A stretch of 64,000 nucleotides of DNA from Adiantum capillus-veneris (GCA_014529385.2 CM043953.1:95630842-95694841); one strand, 5' to 3'; shown: positions 20,562-32,561, counted from the stretch's first letter. The notes: generated by a model not told the origin, from the letters alone. Translations and numbers: made by a program.

Positions 20562-22122
20562 GGCTTTGATACCAGTGAAAGGACAATAATAACTAAACTA
20601 AATTGTCTCAAATGTTCACATGTATAAAACTATACAAATGTATGCTTTTGAGATAAAAACAGATATTTATGAGTAAATTGAATGCCACACATGTATTATA
20701 TCAGGTTTGCGTTACCAAATTATGAAAAAAATCATGGAGTTTAGAAGGACCCAATTTTTCACACTATGCATTAAGTGCCATACATTTATGTATTGAGTAA
20801 AGAGTATTGTGTGTGGATGCATGTGTGCGATGTGGTGCGAGAGAAGGGAGAGGAGAGCATGCACGGTGCTATGTAGGTTGAGAAACAATCTGAGGAGCTC
20901 CTTATTCTTTGTATATGTGCATGGATAAGGTAGTGGTCAATGCATTGGTGACCGGACACCGTACGTCTGGCCCCAAGCGAAGTCTCGTCTTTAACCCCAA
21001 CGACCTCACACTTAAAGGTGAATGTACACGAAACTAGGTGAGAGACTCTCTCAACCTACACCCAGTGGCTCGCTCTCTCAATCTACATGCAGTCATATCG
21101 GCTTGAGTGATAGGCAAGCATGAATATCCACACTAGAGACTACATGCAAATCCTACATAAATGTTTGTATGGTATGGATAACTCCACCATGCATCATGCT
21201 AGTGTAAGTCACCATATGACTGACAATGCCTGCTGCAAATGCTCCCACTGAAGCTGCTAAGTTGGGCCTCAACACTAGTAGGTCATACATGAGACACCCA
21301 AACACTGCAAAATCTGCACAAGCCTAGCTATCCTAGCCTCCTTAGCGCTATCTACATGCACTGTATCATCATGATTACTCATCTTCGCATGGATGTCTCA
21401 TTGCTGACATTGGGATGGCTATGTTCCTCTCATCCATAGGCTGAACCGTGTGTCCTGGCATCAACTCATCATCCACTAGCATGAGCATAACAAAGAACTT
21501 TATGCTCGTCATCTCTTCTTGTGTCTATAGGGAGCAGACCTACTCTACCTCTGTCTGCATAGACTCTGACAACACCTGCTGTGTCTCACTAGAGCACTTA
21601 TGCTCTACCTCTACCTCTATAGAGTTTATTGGAATGTCTTGCATAGCATACTAGAGCTTAGGAGGTCACTAGCAAAGGAGACACATCTCGTCTCTCGCTT
21701 AACACATGCCGGCAATAAAATCAAGACTATGCCATCTTGTACCTTAGATACATGCATATGATATACCAAGCCATCATGTGCTCCCTTGGCAATCACACTT
21801 GATTTACAACATGTCTGGAAAGACTAATATCTAAGAGGTATCTGATGGCACCCACAATTTGCTAACTCTGTCACTCAAATCAAGCTCTATTTCAGCTGAG
21901 GAACATAGTACACATGTCATAGCGTATAAGATTCTTTGATACTAGTTGAAAGAGTGTTGTGTGTGGTGCAATGTGGAAGAAGGGAGTGGAGAGCATGCAC
22001 AATGCTATGTGCGTGGTGAGGAGCTCCTTATTCTTTGTTTATGTACATGAATAAGGTAGTGGTGAGTGAGCGACTGGGACAACAGCACCCGGCCTCGGGC
22101 AAAGACACATTGCCTTTTAACC
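20562..22122 (-). repeat. Duplicated primer-site/LTR junction of a small LTR element
   Basis: GGCTTTGATACCA (20562-20574) and TTCTTTGATACTA (21932-21944) resemble the reverse complement of the initiator tRNA-Met primer site. Each is followed by a similar region: AGAG(A/T)...GTTGTGTGTGG, GGAGAGCATGCAC, GAGGAGCTCCTTATTCTTTG, ATAAGGTAGTGGT and a final TTTAACCCC (near 20999 and 22122). The first copy has about 200 extra bases. It could be a minus-oriented TRIM or two LTR fragments. No coding sequence lies between them. Confidence 0.4.
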
Positions 22123-22625
22123 CCAAAATTGTGGTGGCTTCGACAATTGTCATTTTTTGGTGCAAATTTTTAGTTGTTATCTTAGCCATAAAGTTTGGGT
22201 GTCCATTTGTATCCCTGTCTATTAGCAATGTTGATGTTTACGTGATGTTATAAGGGGTGTTTTCAATCAAAAAATTTACTCCTACCACAAAACCATAATT
22301 TTTGGGCCTACTTGTTTGTCAGATCCTAAACAAATATTGCATAGTGATAGAAGATAATTTTTCATCTTTTGATTAAAACACATGACTGCATGACTGTAAT
22401 CGTGTGCTTGTTTTGTTGAATCAATGCATGTGTGATGACACATACTAAGTGTTTTCATACAACTCAATTGTTAATATATAGGATAAATTGTTGGCAGAAT
22501 GAGTTTGAATACAATTAGTTAGATAACGGAAAAACCTATTACCTTCCACTACATTTAAAGGATACTTAAATGGATTTCAATTTTAGTACCATAACATTTA
22601 AAGGATCCATAAATGGATTTGTTAA

Positions 22626-22853
22626 TCAAGATGATAATAAGGTCTTGGATATAGCTGCCCATCCTGCATTTGTAGGATGAAAAGAATCCCAAAAGAGTGA
22701 TTGTTGGGGCGATGAACATACTTTATACAGAAGGTTCCCATCGTTATCCACATCTCCACAACTAGAGCCGTTTAGGCCTTCACAACATGGCCTCAAGGAA
22801 AAGTCTCCACCTAGAGCATTAACCACACTTTGTAAGAAGAGAAGAGCTAACAT
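22626..22853 (-). CDS. C-terminal exon of a GDSL esterase/lipase, partial
   Basis: The minus-strand frame contains RPCCEGLNGSSCGD, YKVCSSPQQSLFWDSFHPTN and AGWAAISKTLLSS, ending in TGA. This is the C-terminal block of plant GDSL lipases: the CC-x-G and C-x-x-P cysteines, and F-W-D-x-x-H-P-T whose Asp and His complete the catalytic triad. The block with the GDS serine is not found in the window. ATG at 22853 is probably inside an intron or an accidental codon; the exon likely begins near SVVNALGGDF. It is either the last exon of a gene extending beyond visible similarity or a retained fragment. Confidence 0.65.
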   Translation of the reverse strand: MLALLFLQSVVNALGGDFSLRPCCEGLNGSSCGDVDNDGNLLYKVCSSPQQSLFWDSFHPTNAGWAAISKTLLSS

Positions 22854-25800
22854 TTATGTTGTCGTATCAATCAATATTAATTTTTTTATACCCAACAAGA
22901 AAGTATTTGCTTATCTCACTTTTTAAAAAACACTTTTCTTTGAAATACATGCAAACAAATACAACAAAAAATAATAAATACCATATTCATTCAGATAGAT
23001 TGATGATACAATACCCAAGGGAATGTAAAGAATTAATTTCAGCAATCTTTGAAAGAAATATAGGTGGTCATAAGATCTGACATTTATTTTTAGATGGTGG
23101 ACTTATGGGTTGATGGATTAAATACTTGAAAGCTTGATTTCAAACTACATAGGAAAGTAGATGAGAGAAATGCTTGATATATTTAGCTAACCACCAAGTA
23201 TGGATGGACTAAGAAATGATAGACAACTGGATAGATAAATGAAAAACAAATAGGTAAAATGAAAGATGGATATATAATTAAGTGGTTTGGCAAAAACAAA
23301 AAATAGACAAAAAGTCTAGTTAGATAGATAGCTAGTAAAACCAAGGATGATAAACAAACATATGGAAAGTTTACGAGCAAGTTTACGTGTAGATAGATGT
23401 AGACATACCAACAAAGAGATAGACATGTAGTGATAGGCTCACAAAAATGTGGAACAAGTCTTATATAGATGAGGGACACTGATATAAAGGGAAGTACAAA
23501 TAACTAAGTTCGATGAAAGATTCATGTAGAGACATGGAGACCAACATAGACATAGATAGATGAACATGAGGAGAAATTTTCAAAGAGATCTCAAACAAAG
23601 ATCATGCTATGACATCATACATGCATCTACACATTTATATACAAACATCCGACATGTTATACACATTTATCATACACCCGAAAAAATATAAAAGAAAACA
23701 CCAATAGATGGGCAGCTAGATAGGGAGAGAATTGAAATTCAATGTTTCATGGAAATGTATTTTGTTAGCATAAGCATTTGGAATCTATAAATTGCTCTTA
23801 ATCTATTTAAATTTTACATTTCTTGATTTTTACGATTGCGTATGATGAAATCATATGATGACCTCAAAAAATATTCTATTAGCTAGATTTTCTTCTATGT
23901 CATTCTTTTTTTTACTTTGTGTCTTTTAAACAATCACTCACTCAAACTTCCATCTTGCATGCACCTTTTGCTATATTTTTCTCAACCATACGTTGAATTC
24001 AAAGCCATTCTTGTAGTTTGAATAAACATTTTGGAATCTATATAAGTGCCTTGGATACTAGACACGGCTTATGGACATATAATTGGCTCAAGTTTCTATA
24101 ATCTATATTTTTACATCCTTAAAATCACAATAGTTAAAATTGAGTTTTTAAACTTAAAACATCTAGTATTTCTAAGTTTCCTAGTAGAAGATTTTCTTAT
24201 GTTAAATAGCCACAAATGAAAAACTACCCCCTCCCCCCTTGAGAGAGATGCTCTATGTGAGTGGAGCAGAGATTCTAAGTTTCCTAGTAGAAGATTTTCT
24301 TACGTAAAATAGCCACAAATGATAAACTACCCCCTCCCCCCCTTGAGAGAGAGATGCTCCGTGTGCGTGGAGCAACCTACTTAAATACTTAAAGAGCTCC
24401 TTATTATTTTTCTTATCAAACAATAAAGAGATATTGTACAGATGTGGGCATATAGTGATCCTATTATTGTGAGTTGGACTACTAAGATATAATTTCTCTT
24501 AAGGAATATGGTTGTAGCTTGGGTTGGGATATGACTTTTCTAACTAAAAATGGCTTATACTTGGACTCTAGGGTACACTAGAAATCTATTTTTTAAATTT
24601 TTAAAAGAGACCCAAAAATCGGGTATCTTATAGATGCATGGCCCTCAAACATAGTTTCTTTAGAAGAATATAATTTTGACTCCTCCAAATGTAGCTTCTC
24701 TAGAACTAAGCTCAAAGATAAATTCTCTAAAGAAATATAATTGAATGCATCGAATTTCTTTTACAAAAATGTGTAGAAATCATTTTCATGAGAATGAAAG
24801 TGGGTGTATGTAGTGGAACTGTATTAAAAGCATTTCTCTGGAATTGTGCGTGATTGAATAGCATACTTTGGTTTATTGTAGATATCCAATGTTTACAATG
24901 ACTATGAAATTTCAAGTTTTTACTTGGGTTTTTACTCTCGCTCACTTTTAGCCGCTCATGCTTTGCTCGTTAAATGATAGCACCCTGCAGTCGGCAATAA
25001 GATTTATTTTGACCATAACTCTTCACTCAAGAAAATGCTCTAAATGATCTGGTTAATCTCCGATTCAAGGGTTTTGACGTGATTCATAACGGTTTCAGAG
25101 ATACGGCCAAAACAGTGTCCCTGTCGCTTACATTATGCGAAAGCAAAGAGTGCTTTTTATGCATCTACATGATCATAAATACACCATATGCATGTTTCAA
25201 CCTGCTAAACACGATGAAACAAGCATGGAGCATCCTCATAAACTTCTGATAGCCTGTACATACTTGTGTACCTAAAAAGAAACCACCGAGAGCATAGTTT
25301 CTCAAAAATGAAAGTAGAGAGAGAAAGTGATGATGGCTATGGACTTTAGAGCTTCTTATTGTGAACAAGGAGTGATTATCAATGATCGAAAAGCTTCTTG
25401 CTTTGCCATAAGAGAACGGTGATGAGAGCTACATAGAGGATTTCACCACGAGGTTGATGTAAAGCGTGTGCACCATGAAAGGAGAAGAGAATAGAGAGAG
25501 ATGGCCCTTCTTCTTCTTCTTGTTGCGAACGAGAAAGAGATTCTTATGGAGATAGTCATGGAGAGCGTACACCACCTCTATATAATACATACATAGAGTT
25601 TCACTATATTCTATGCAGCTGATAACTTTGATAACTAAGCACTAATGATCCTTTTAGAACTCACAGGTAGGTTGGAGTATGCCCTAAGACAAAACAGGGC
25701 ATCCCTTCTAGCTTGGAATAGCTCCTAGCATTTTGAGACTTTTGCTAAAAACATGGCCTTGCTTTTGGAAATCAACTCTGGCCAAAACCACTCAATTTTT

Positions 25801-26664
25801 TTGCAATAACCCAGTCAACAAATTGGATCGAAGCATCTAATAAGACGTACATGAACTAGACTGCATTGTGTTGCCTCGGTATAATCATCACGACACTTAT
25901 CCTACGGCCCCGTATTTATGGTGTCGCTTTTTATAAAAATAGGTCCTGTAAAAATTCTGTTTCTCCATGGTATATGGTGACCAAAATTAATATTTTTGGG
26001 GTTAGACAATTTTAAAAGGCACATTACTGGTTGGGAATGCCGAAAAGTGCAAAAAGCTTTTAAAAAAAAGTATGAAAATATATAAAAAGCAAAATTTTCT
26101 AAAAGTGAACCATGGCTTCACCTAGCCTACTTGAACTAGAGAATGGACCTACTTTTGAAAAGCACTCAAAAAGTAGATTTTTACAAAATTGAATTCTAGC
26201 TTTCGTAGAACTTGTAATTAAAGATCCGGCCTTGTTTTTCACAAAAACCCATAGAGAAGCACAAAAAACAAGAGAAAAAGATTTTTTTTTGAAAACTGAA
26301 CCGAGCATTCATCTGACCTATCTTGCTTTCCCCTTTAAAACTTCCCAACGTTGTACAACAAGCATTCTAAACCAAAAACTGACAGGATATCACATGGGGT
26401 GCACATGGAGTCACATGGGGGCAGTGTGGCGCTCGGATCAAGCAAAGAATAACCTGCAAAGCTTGCAAGCCCTAGAACTTGACTAAATGGACAGTGTAGA
26501 AGCTATAGGTGGCTTGGACGACCTTGCTTGGTTGGAATAACAAGCTAGGACAAGTTCCTAAGCTAGGGGCTAGCTCTTGCAATGGGTGGCAGCTTCTAGT
26601 AGGTCCCTTACTTGGAGAAATCTATGAAAAGGCCTAGCTACTTCACTCACTTATATTTGGTGTT
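22854..26664. other. Long AT-rich stretch without recognisable genes
   Basis: No domain found on either strand. It contains dispersed GATA-rich sequence (23180-23560), an exact-looking 103-bp tandem duplication (24171-24376), and the target side of the copia insertion. Upstream exons of the GDSL gene could lie here but I cannot recognise them. Confidence 0.5.
24171..24376. repeat. 103-bp tandem duplication
   Basis: TCTAAGTTTCCTAGTAGAAG...CTACCCCCTCCCCC...GATGCTC(T/C)(A/G)TGTG occurs at 24171 and again at 24274, with few differences. Confidence 0.85.
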
Positions 26665-26669
26665 GAACA

Positions 26670-26886
26670 TGTTGGGATTAAAGCCCAAGTGGCCTCTTAT
26701 GCGGATATGGCCGGCCGCCCGCCTAACTCACTTACCTCTAACTCTTTGTATATACTAACATATTCTTTGTGAATACTAAGGATTTGGGAGATAACCCTTC
26801 TAACATCTCTCTGCGTATTGTACTGTGTAAGCTCACTCTGTGTGTGTGAGAGAGAGAGTCGACCCACGCTCCGCTCCGCGACTTCA
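26670..26886 (+). repeat. 5' LTR of the copia element
   Basis: 217 bp, TGTTGGG...CTTCA. Contains a TATATA-like box (TTTGTATATACTAAC near 26747-26761) and a short (TG)n(GA)n stretch near its 3' end. The transcription start would lie downstream of the box. Confidence 0.95.
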
Positions 26887-26888
26887 AT

Positions 26889-26900
26889 TGGTATCAGAGC
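26889..26900 (+). other. Primer-binding site, initiator tRNA-Met
   Basis: TGGTATCAGAGC, two bases after the LTR, matches the 3' end complement of plant initiator tRNA-Met. Confidence 0.9.
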
Positions 26901-27953
26901 CTTGGTTCAGTGCGGATTTGCGCAATCGCGCGCGCGCACACTTTTCCGGCAGATTCTGGATCCGGAGTTCGAAAATTCACACTCGGCGTTCCGGGAGCGT
27001 TTCCACCAGGCGACCTGGGGTTTTACCTCCCTTTCGAAGCCGTTTATGCCCTCAGAATTTCGTTCTGAGCACTACAGCAGAAGATAGATTTCAGCCGCAA
27101 AGAAATCCGTCTTGTGTAGATTGGCAAGCAGGAGGTGGTCGACATCAATATCGACATCGACATACATCACTTATTCGTCTTCAGAGCATCATCTATAGAC
27201 CAGGTACACATATATATCATCAGATATATATATTGCAGTCTGCATTGCTACTTCTTGTGCTTGCCAGGTTCCAGGGGAGGTGTGGCCATACGACGGCTTG
27301 ACACCACTGGCATGTATTGCAGATTGATGTACTGTGATTGTGGGTCTGCTAGTTGTGAGTCACGCTAGCAGACAGACCGCCGCAGCGGTCATAGGACAGT
27401 GATTGGTCTATTATAGGATGTATGCTAGTTCTGGGCAGTTTGCTGAGCCATCTGAGAGGGTCGTGTGTGAGGTTTTTTGAAGCCAAGCACTGGGGGCTGG
27501 GTTACCCAGTGTGAGGTGGATTAGGTTGCTGGAGTTCCCCTCTACACGCATCCTCTTCGGCGACTTTTATCCCTTAGGATGTATGACTTTGTGTAGACAC
27601 TGGATTGCATCTTATGCGTCAGGACGTTGAGGCATTGTTCAGGGTTCAGTCTTGAGACAGATACAGGTTCTGTCATCGCCCAGAGAGGAGACAGTGTATG
27701 CTTACAGGACAGCATATTACAGGGATTTTTTAGATTTGTCATTGGTCAGCTATTTATGATTGTTTCTTGAGCTATCTTTTGGTTCTCAGAGCTCAGTTTA
27801 CAGGGGAGACTCTGTCAAAAATTTTCAAAAATACTGACAGTTCCTGAGGAGAGGTGTTCAGCTTGTTGATTATAGCTTGTTTACTGTGTACAGAGGCCAG
27901 TTTACAGGGGAAACTCTGCCGGATTTTTCTCAGGAGTAAACAGTTTGGCAGAT
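26901..27953 (+). other. 5' leader of the copia element
   Basis: About 1.05 kb before the ATG. A 21-bp imperfect direct repeat (CAGTTTACAGGGGAGACTCT and relative) occurs at 27794 and 27898, possibly RNA structure or a packaging signal (inference). No long ORF. Confidence 0.6.
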
Positions 27954-30900
27954 ATGGCATCTTCTCACAGTGAGACTCTTTACAACATAAAGAAGCTGGA
28001 TGGCACAAACTTTCCATTCTGGAAGAAGCAGATTTGGCAGGTTTTGGTGCAGAAAAAACAAGTGAAGCCACTGAAGCTCAAAGGGGAGAGACCAGAATTT
28101 ATGGCTCAAGATGAGTGGGAAGAGCTTGACGAGTTAGCTTGTTCCACAATCATGCTGACACTGGCAGAAAATGTTTACTTCAACGTAGCAGAAGAGACTA
28201 CAGCGTATGGCGTATGGCAAAAGCTATGTGATATGTACGAGAAACAAAGTGCTGCTTCTCAGATTTACTGGCTCAAGAAATTGGTGGATTTGAAGATGAA
28301 GGAAGGGACAGCCATGTCAAATCATCTGAATGAATTTCACTCAATTTTCAGCCAGTTAACAGCACAAGAGATAGTCTTTCCAGATTCAGTGAAGGCTATG
28401 TTTCTCTTAATCACTTTGCCAGACAGTTGGGATACTTTTCGTACAGCGTTAAGTAATTCTGTCGCGCCAGAAGGTCTTACAAGTGCCAATGTAGAAGGCA
28501 GCTTGCTCACAGAGGAAGTGAACAGGAAGAACATTGACAAAGGCAAAGGCAATAGTGCTTTGGTCGTTCGAGGGAGACAACAGTTTAAAGAGAAGAAGGG
28601 TAAGAAGGCACAAAACCGAAGTAAGTCTCGTGATTCGAAGTCAAAGGATGACATAGAATGCTACCATTGTGGCAAGAAGGGTCACATGAAGCGAGACTGT
28701 ACGAAGTGGAAACAAGAAAAAGGCAAAACAAAGAGTTTTGAGCAAGATGAAAAGAAGAGTTCAGTGAAGATTGAAGAGGTGAATGTCACAGGATCTGGTT
28801 CAGACAGTGATTCTGGTATAGCAGCTGGTGACATCTTCCTTACAAGCAATCTTGATTCTGTTTTCTTGACTGCAGAGGATGGACATGCTATGAGTGATTG
28901 GATTATCGACTCAGGGGCATCTTTACATGTTTCTCCGCACAAAGAGTGGTTTACATCATATGTGGCTACTAAAGACTATGTCAGACTTGGCAATGAGCAG
29001 GTTTGTGACATACTTGGAGTGGGAGATGTGCAGTTGAAGTTTCAGAATGGCTCTTCTTTATGGCTCAAGAATGTCAGACATGTTCCAGCAATCCGAAAGA
29101 GCTTGATTAGTACAGGGAAGTTGGATGATGCGGGTTATGTGACAGTTTTTGGGAACAGCGCTTGGAAGATCTCCAAAGGTTCGATGACTGTAGCACATGG
29201 CAGCAAGTCAGGAACTCTGTACACTTTACATGTTTCAGAGGTTAAAAACCATGTAATTAATGTGATTGAGCAGCCAAGTGTGTCACTGTGGCATCGTAGG
29301 TTGGGACATATGTCAAAAAGAGGAATGGAAATACTTTCTCATTATGGTTATTTGCCTGGCTTTTCATTTCAAGATTTCGAGTTTTGTGAGCATTGTGTTT
29401 ATGGTAAGCAAACACAGGAACCGCACAGATCAAAGAGGAATCGTAGGGACGAACGGTTAGCTCTTGTACACAGTGACCTATGCGGACCAATGCCTAGTTT
29501 GTCACTAGGGGGAGCAGCGTACTTTTGTACATTCATAGATGACTATTCTCGCAAAGTATGGGTTTACTTCTTGAAGCACAAGGATGAGGTGCTCAAGGTC
29601 TTTAAGACATTCTTGCAGCTGGTGGAGAATCAGAGTGGTCAGAAGCTGAAGTGCTTGAGAACTGACAATGGTGGAGAGTACGTTTCCAAAGCTTTTCAAG
29701 ACTTTTGTCAAGAAAAAGGGATTAAGCGGGAACTTACTGCACCATATAATCCTTCACAGAATGGGGTTGCAGAACGTATGAATAGGACCATACAAGAGAA
29801 GGTCAGAAGCATGTTGTCAAATGCTGAGTTACCTGATGGATTTTGGGCGGAAGCAGTGGCTACAGCAGTCCATTTGATCAACAGGTCTCCTAGTAGGGTT
29901 CTGGATAAGAGTGCAGTGGCCGAGATGCTATGGACAGGCAAGGCACCTTCGTATAAGCATCTCAGAGTCTTTGGTTGTGAAGCTTATAGCCATATTCCTA
30001 AGGAGTTCAGAAATAAGTTAGAACCAAAGAGCAAGAAGTGTATATTTCTTGGCTACGGAGAATCGGGCGAGATGGGTTACCGGCTTTGGGATCCTGAGTC
30101 CAGAAAGCTTATTCGTAGCAATGATGTGCATTTCAATGAATCCAAGTTTCACGCTAAGCCAGAGAAGACAGAGGAGATCAGAAGAGTTGTCTTCAGGGAA
30201 GATGGACCTAGTGCTAGCACATCAAGACAGCATGGTCAGGCTCAGGAACAGCCTATAGTGGCTAGAGAGGCAGAATCAATTGTGGTGAGACGTTCTGAGC
30301 GTGTCTCCAAACCACCTGATCGTTATGTGCCATCTCTAAATTATGTCATGCTCACAGATTGCGGAGAACCATCTTGTTACAAGGAAGCATTACAAGTGGT
30401 TGACTCGAAAAAATGGCAGTTGGCCATGCAGTCAGAGATGACAGCTCTGCATAAAAACCAGACATGGAAGTTGGTTAAATTACCACAGGGCAAAAAGGCT
30501 CTACCTTGTAAATGGGTTTACAGGTATAAGATCACCGCTCATGATAGTCAGCCAAAGTACAAAGCAAGGCTTGTTGCCAAGGGCTTTAAGCAAGAACAAG
30601 GCATTGACTTTGATGAAGTCTTCTCTCCAGTGGTCAAGATGACTACATTGAGATGCTTTCTTGCATTGGTTGCTATATTGGATTTGGTGTTGCACCAAAT
30701 GGATGTCAAGACAGCGTTCTTGCATGGTGATTTAGATGTGGAAATTTACATGCAGCAGCCAGAAGGGTTTGTTGAGAAAGGCATGGAACATTTGGTATGC
30801 CAGTTGTTAAAGAGTCTTTATGGCTTAAAACAATCACCGAGGGCATGGTACCATAAGTTCCACCAGTTTATGCTTTCTCAAGGCTACAGACGTAGTGAGT

Positions 30901-31919
30901 TCGATCACTGTCTATATACAAAGAAGGCTAAGGATGGCAGTTGGCTGATCCTTATTTTGTATGTGGATGACATGTTGATTGCTGGCAAACACTTGGAAGA
31001 AATTTCAGCTTTGAAGTCAAAGATGGCAAAATCGTTTGACATGAAAGACATGGGTGAGGCAAGTCATATACTTGGTATGCGCATTGAGAGAGACAGATCA
31101 AAGAAGTTGATTTGGTTATCTCAAACAGAGTATATTGACAAGGTTTTGCAACGTTTCAATATGGAGAAGGGAAAGGCATTGAGTGTTCCATTGCCACCAT
31201 ATGTGAAACTTAGCAAACAAGATTGTCCTGTGTCTGAGGAAGAAAAGGCTGAAATGGATAAGATTCCATATGCGTCTGCAGTGGGTAGTTTGATGTATGC
31301 AATGATTGCTACACGTCCGGATATTGCATTTGCAGTGGGAGTGGTTAGCAGATATATGTCAAATCCCGGCAAGAAACATTGGGAGGCAGTGAAAGGTATC
31401 ATGAGATACTTAAAACATACAAAGAGTATGCGCATATGCTATGGTAGTCAGGATTTGAGTGTCAGAGGATACACTGACTCAGATTATGCAGGAGACTTGG
31501 ATAAGATGAGATCTACATCAGGCTATGTCTTTACATTGGCTGGAGGTGCCATATCATGGCGATCTCGATTACAAGATTGTGTTACGCAGTCTACTACAGA
31601 AGCTGAGTATGTTGCAGCAAATGAGGCATGCAAAGAAGCTATTTGGCTTGGTAGATTGGTTGCAGACTTGGGAATCAATGCAGATATGCCAGAGTTATAT
31701 TGTGATAGTCAAAGTGCTATACAATTGGCAAAGAATCCAGTGTTCCATTCGAAGACTAAGCATATTGATGTGAAGTATCACTTCATTAGGGAAGTACTTG
31801 AAGACAAGCAGATACAACTGCTGAAGATCCACACCAAGGACAATCCTGCTGATCTACTCACAAAGGGACTTCCAGGAGAGGGCTTTGTGCATTGTCGTGA
31901 GTTATTGGGCATTGGATAG
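27954..31919 (+). CDS. Copia Gag-Pol polyprotein (1,321 residues, intact)
   Basis: One open frame encodes the capsid and all enzymes for retrotransposition. The ATG at 27954 (MASSHSETLY) is chosen; the frame extends nine bases upstream only via a TTG codon. Order: gag domain with KLDGTNFPFWKKQI near the N-terminus; zinc knuckle CYHCGKKGHMKRDC at about 236-249; protease DSG at 319; GAG-pre-integrase LWHRRLGH near 446; integrase triad D508, D571, E607 (D-x35-E); RT with YVDD at 1003-1006; RNase H with D1175, E1216, D1251 and a final NPADLLTKGL tail. No stops or frameshifts. Transcription would come from the 5' LTR. The length and layout are normal for the family. Confidence 0.95.
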   Translation: MASSHSETLYNIKKLDGTNFPFWKKQIWQVLVQKKQVKPLKLKGERPEFMAQDEWEELDELACSTIMLTLAENVYFNVAEETTAYGVWQKLCDMYEKQSAASQIYWLKKLVDLKMKEGTAMSNHLNEFHSIFSQLTAQEIVFPDSVKAMFLLITLPDSWDTFRTALSNSVAPEGLTSANVEGSLLTEEVNRKNIDKGKGNSALVVRGRQQFKEKKGKKAQNRSKSRDSKSKDDIECYHCGKKGHMKRDCTKWKQEKGKTKSFEQDEKKSSVKIEEVNVTGSGSDSDSGIAAGDIFLTSNLDSVFLTAEDGHAMSDWIIDSGASLHVSPHKEWFTSYVATKDYVRLGNEQVCDILGVGDVQLKFQNGSSLWLKNVRHVPAIRKSLISTGKLDDAGYVTVFGNSAWKISKGSMTVAHGSKSGTLYTLHVSEVKNHVINVIEQPSVSLWHRRLGHMSKRGMEILSHYGYLPGFSFQDFEFCEHCVYGKQTQEPHRSKRNRRDERLALVHSDLCGPMPSLSLGGAAYFCTFIDDYSRKVWVYFLKHKDEVLKVFKTFLQLVENQSGQKLKCLRTDNGGEYVSKAFQDFCQEKGIKRELTAPYNPSQNGVAERMNRTIQEKVRSMLSNAELPDGFWAEAVATAVHLINRSPSRVLDKSAVAEMLWTGKAPSYKHLRVFGCEAYSHIPKEFRNKLEPKSKKCIFLGYGESGEMGYRLWDPESRKLIRSNDVHFNESKFHAKPEKTEEIRRVVFREDGPSASTSRQHGQAQEQPIVAREAESIVVRRSERVSKPPDRYVPSLNYVMLTDCGEPSCYKEALQVVDSKKWQLAMQSEMTALHKNQTWKLVKLPQGKKALPCKWVYRYKITAHDSQPKYKARLVAKGFKQEQGIDFDEVFSPVVKMTTLRCFLALVAILDLVLHQMDVKTAFLHGDLDVEIYMQQPEGFVEKGMEHLVCQLLKSLYGLKQSPRAWYHKFHQFMLSQGYRRSEFDHCLYTKKAKDGSWLILILYVDDMLIAGKHLEEISALKSKMAKSFDMKDMGEASHILGMRIERDRSKKLIWLSQTEYIDKVLQRFNMEKGKALSVPLPPYVKLSKQDCPVSEEEKAEMDKIPYASAVGSLMYAMIATRPDIAFAVGVVSRYMSNPGKKHWEAVKGIMRYLKHTKSMRICYGSQDLSVRGYTDSDYAGDLDKMRSTSGYVFTLAGGAISWRSRLQDCVTQSTTEAEYVAANEACKEAIWLGRLVADLGINADMPELYCDSQSAIQLAKNPVFHSKTKHIDVKYHFIREVLEDKQIQLLKIHTKDNPADLLTKGLPGEGFVHCRELLGIG

Positions 31920-31992
31920 ATGGCAGCCATGTAAATCTTTGTACATTTATGTTCATAGATTTACAGTTACTTAAAGTGCCACATTGGACTTT

Positions 31993-32003
31993 AAGTGGGA
32001 GGT
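31993..32003 (+). other. Polypurine tract
   Basis: AAGTGGGAGGT directly before the 3' LTR start TGTTGGG. Confidence 0.85.
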
Positions 32004-32220
32004 TGTTGGGATTAAAGCCCAAGTGGCCTCTTATGCGGATATGGCCGGCCGGCCGCCTAACTCACTTACCTCTAACTCTTTGTATATACTAACATATTCT
32101 TTGTGAATACTAAGGATTTGGGAGATAACCCTTCTAACATCTCTCTGCGTACTGTACTGTGTAAGCTCACTCTGTGTGTGTGAGAGAGAGAGTCGACCCA
32201 CGCTCCGCTCCGCGACTTCA
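32004..32220 (+). repeat. 3' LTR of the copia element
   Basis: 217 bp, two substitutions from the 5' LTR. Confidence 0.95.
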
Positions 32221-32475
32221 GAACATACTCAAATATACTTGAGACGTATACTTCTCCCAAGAGATGGGTATCCATAAAAAACTTTGAGATCAATACCCCA
32301 AGTGGTAATCAAGTGTTATTATGCTAAATTTTTCCTTGGATGGTCTATGCAACTATGCTAAGTCTCTCTTTATGTTAGTATGTGCCTCTCATTTTGTGAG
32401 CACGTCAAATTAACAGGAATCTAGCAAGATGCTCCCAATGTTTTGAGGAGAAAAGGGATGGAGATGAGACGTGTA

Positions 32476-32477
<2 letters not shown>

Positions 32478-32561
<84 letters not shown>

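Larger units (their letters stand above)
26665..32225 (+). mobile_element. Complete young Ty1/copia retrotransposon
   Basis: 5' LTR 26670-26886, initiator-tRNA primer site, ~1-kb leader, one uninterrupted polyprotein (27954-31919), polypurine tract, 3' LTR 32004-32220. The 5-bp target duplication GAACA is at 26665-26669 and 32221-32225. The two 217-bp LTRs differ at two positions (26718 C/G and 26818 T/C), so insertion is recent. All catalytic residues checked are present. The protein most resembles the Tnt1/Tork group of copia elements by family knowledge. This is the only element in the window that appears able to encode full replication functions. Confidence 0.95.

Noticed and set aside
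27945-27953. Upstream start for the copia polyprotein
   Set aside because: The frame is open from 27945, but that codon is TTG. The first ATG is 27954 and gives the usual start.
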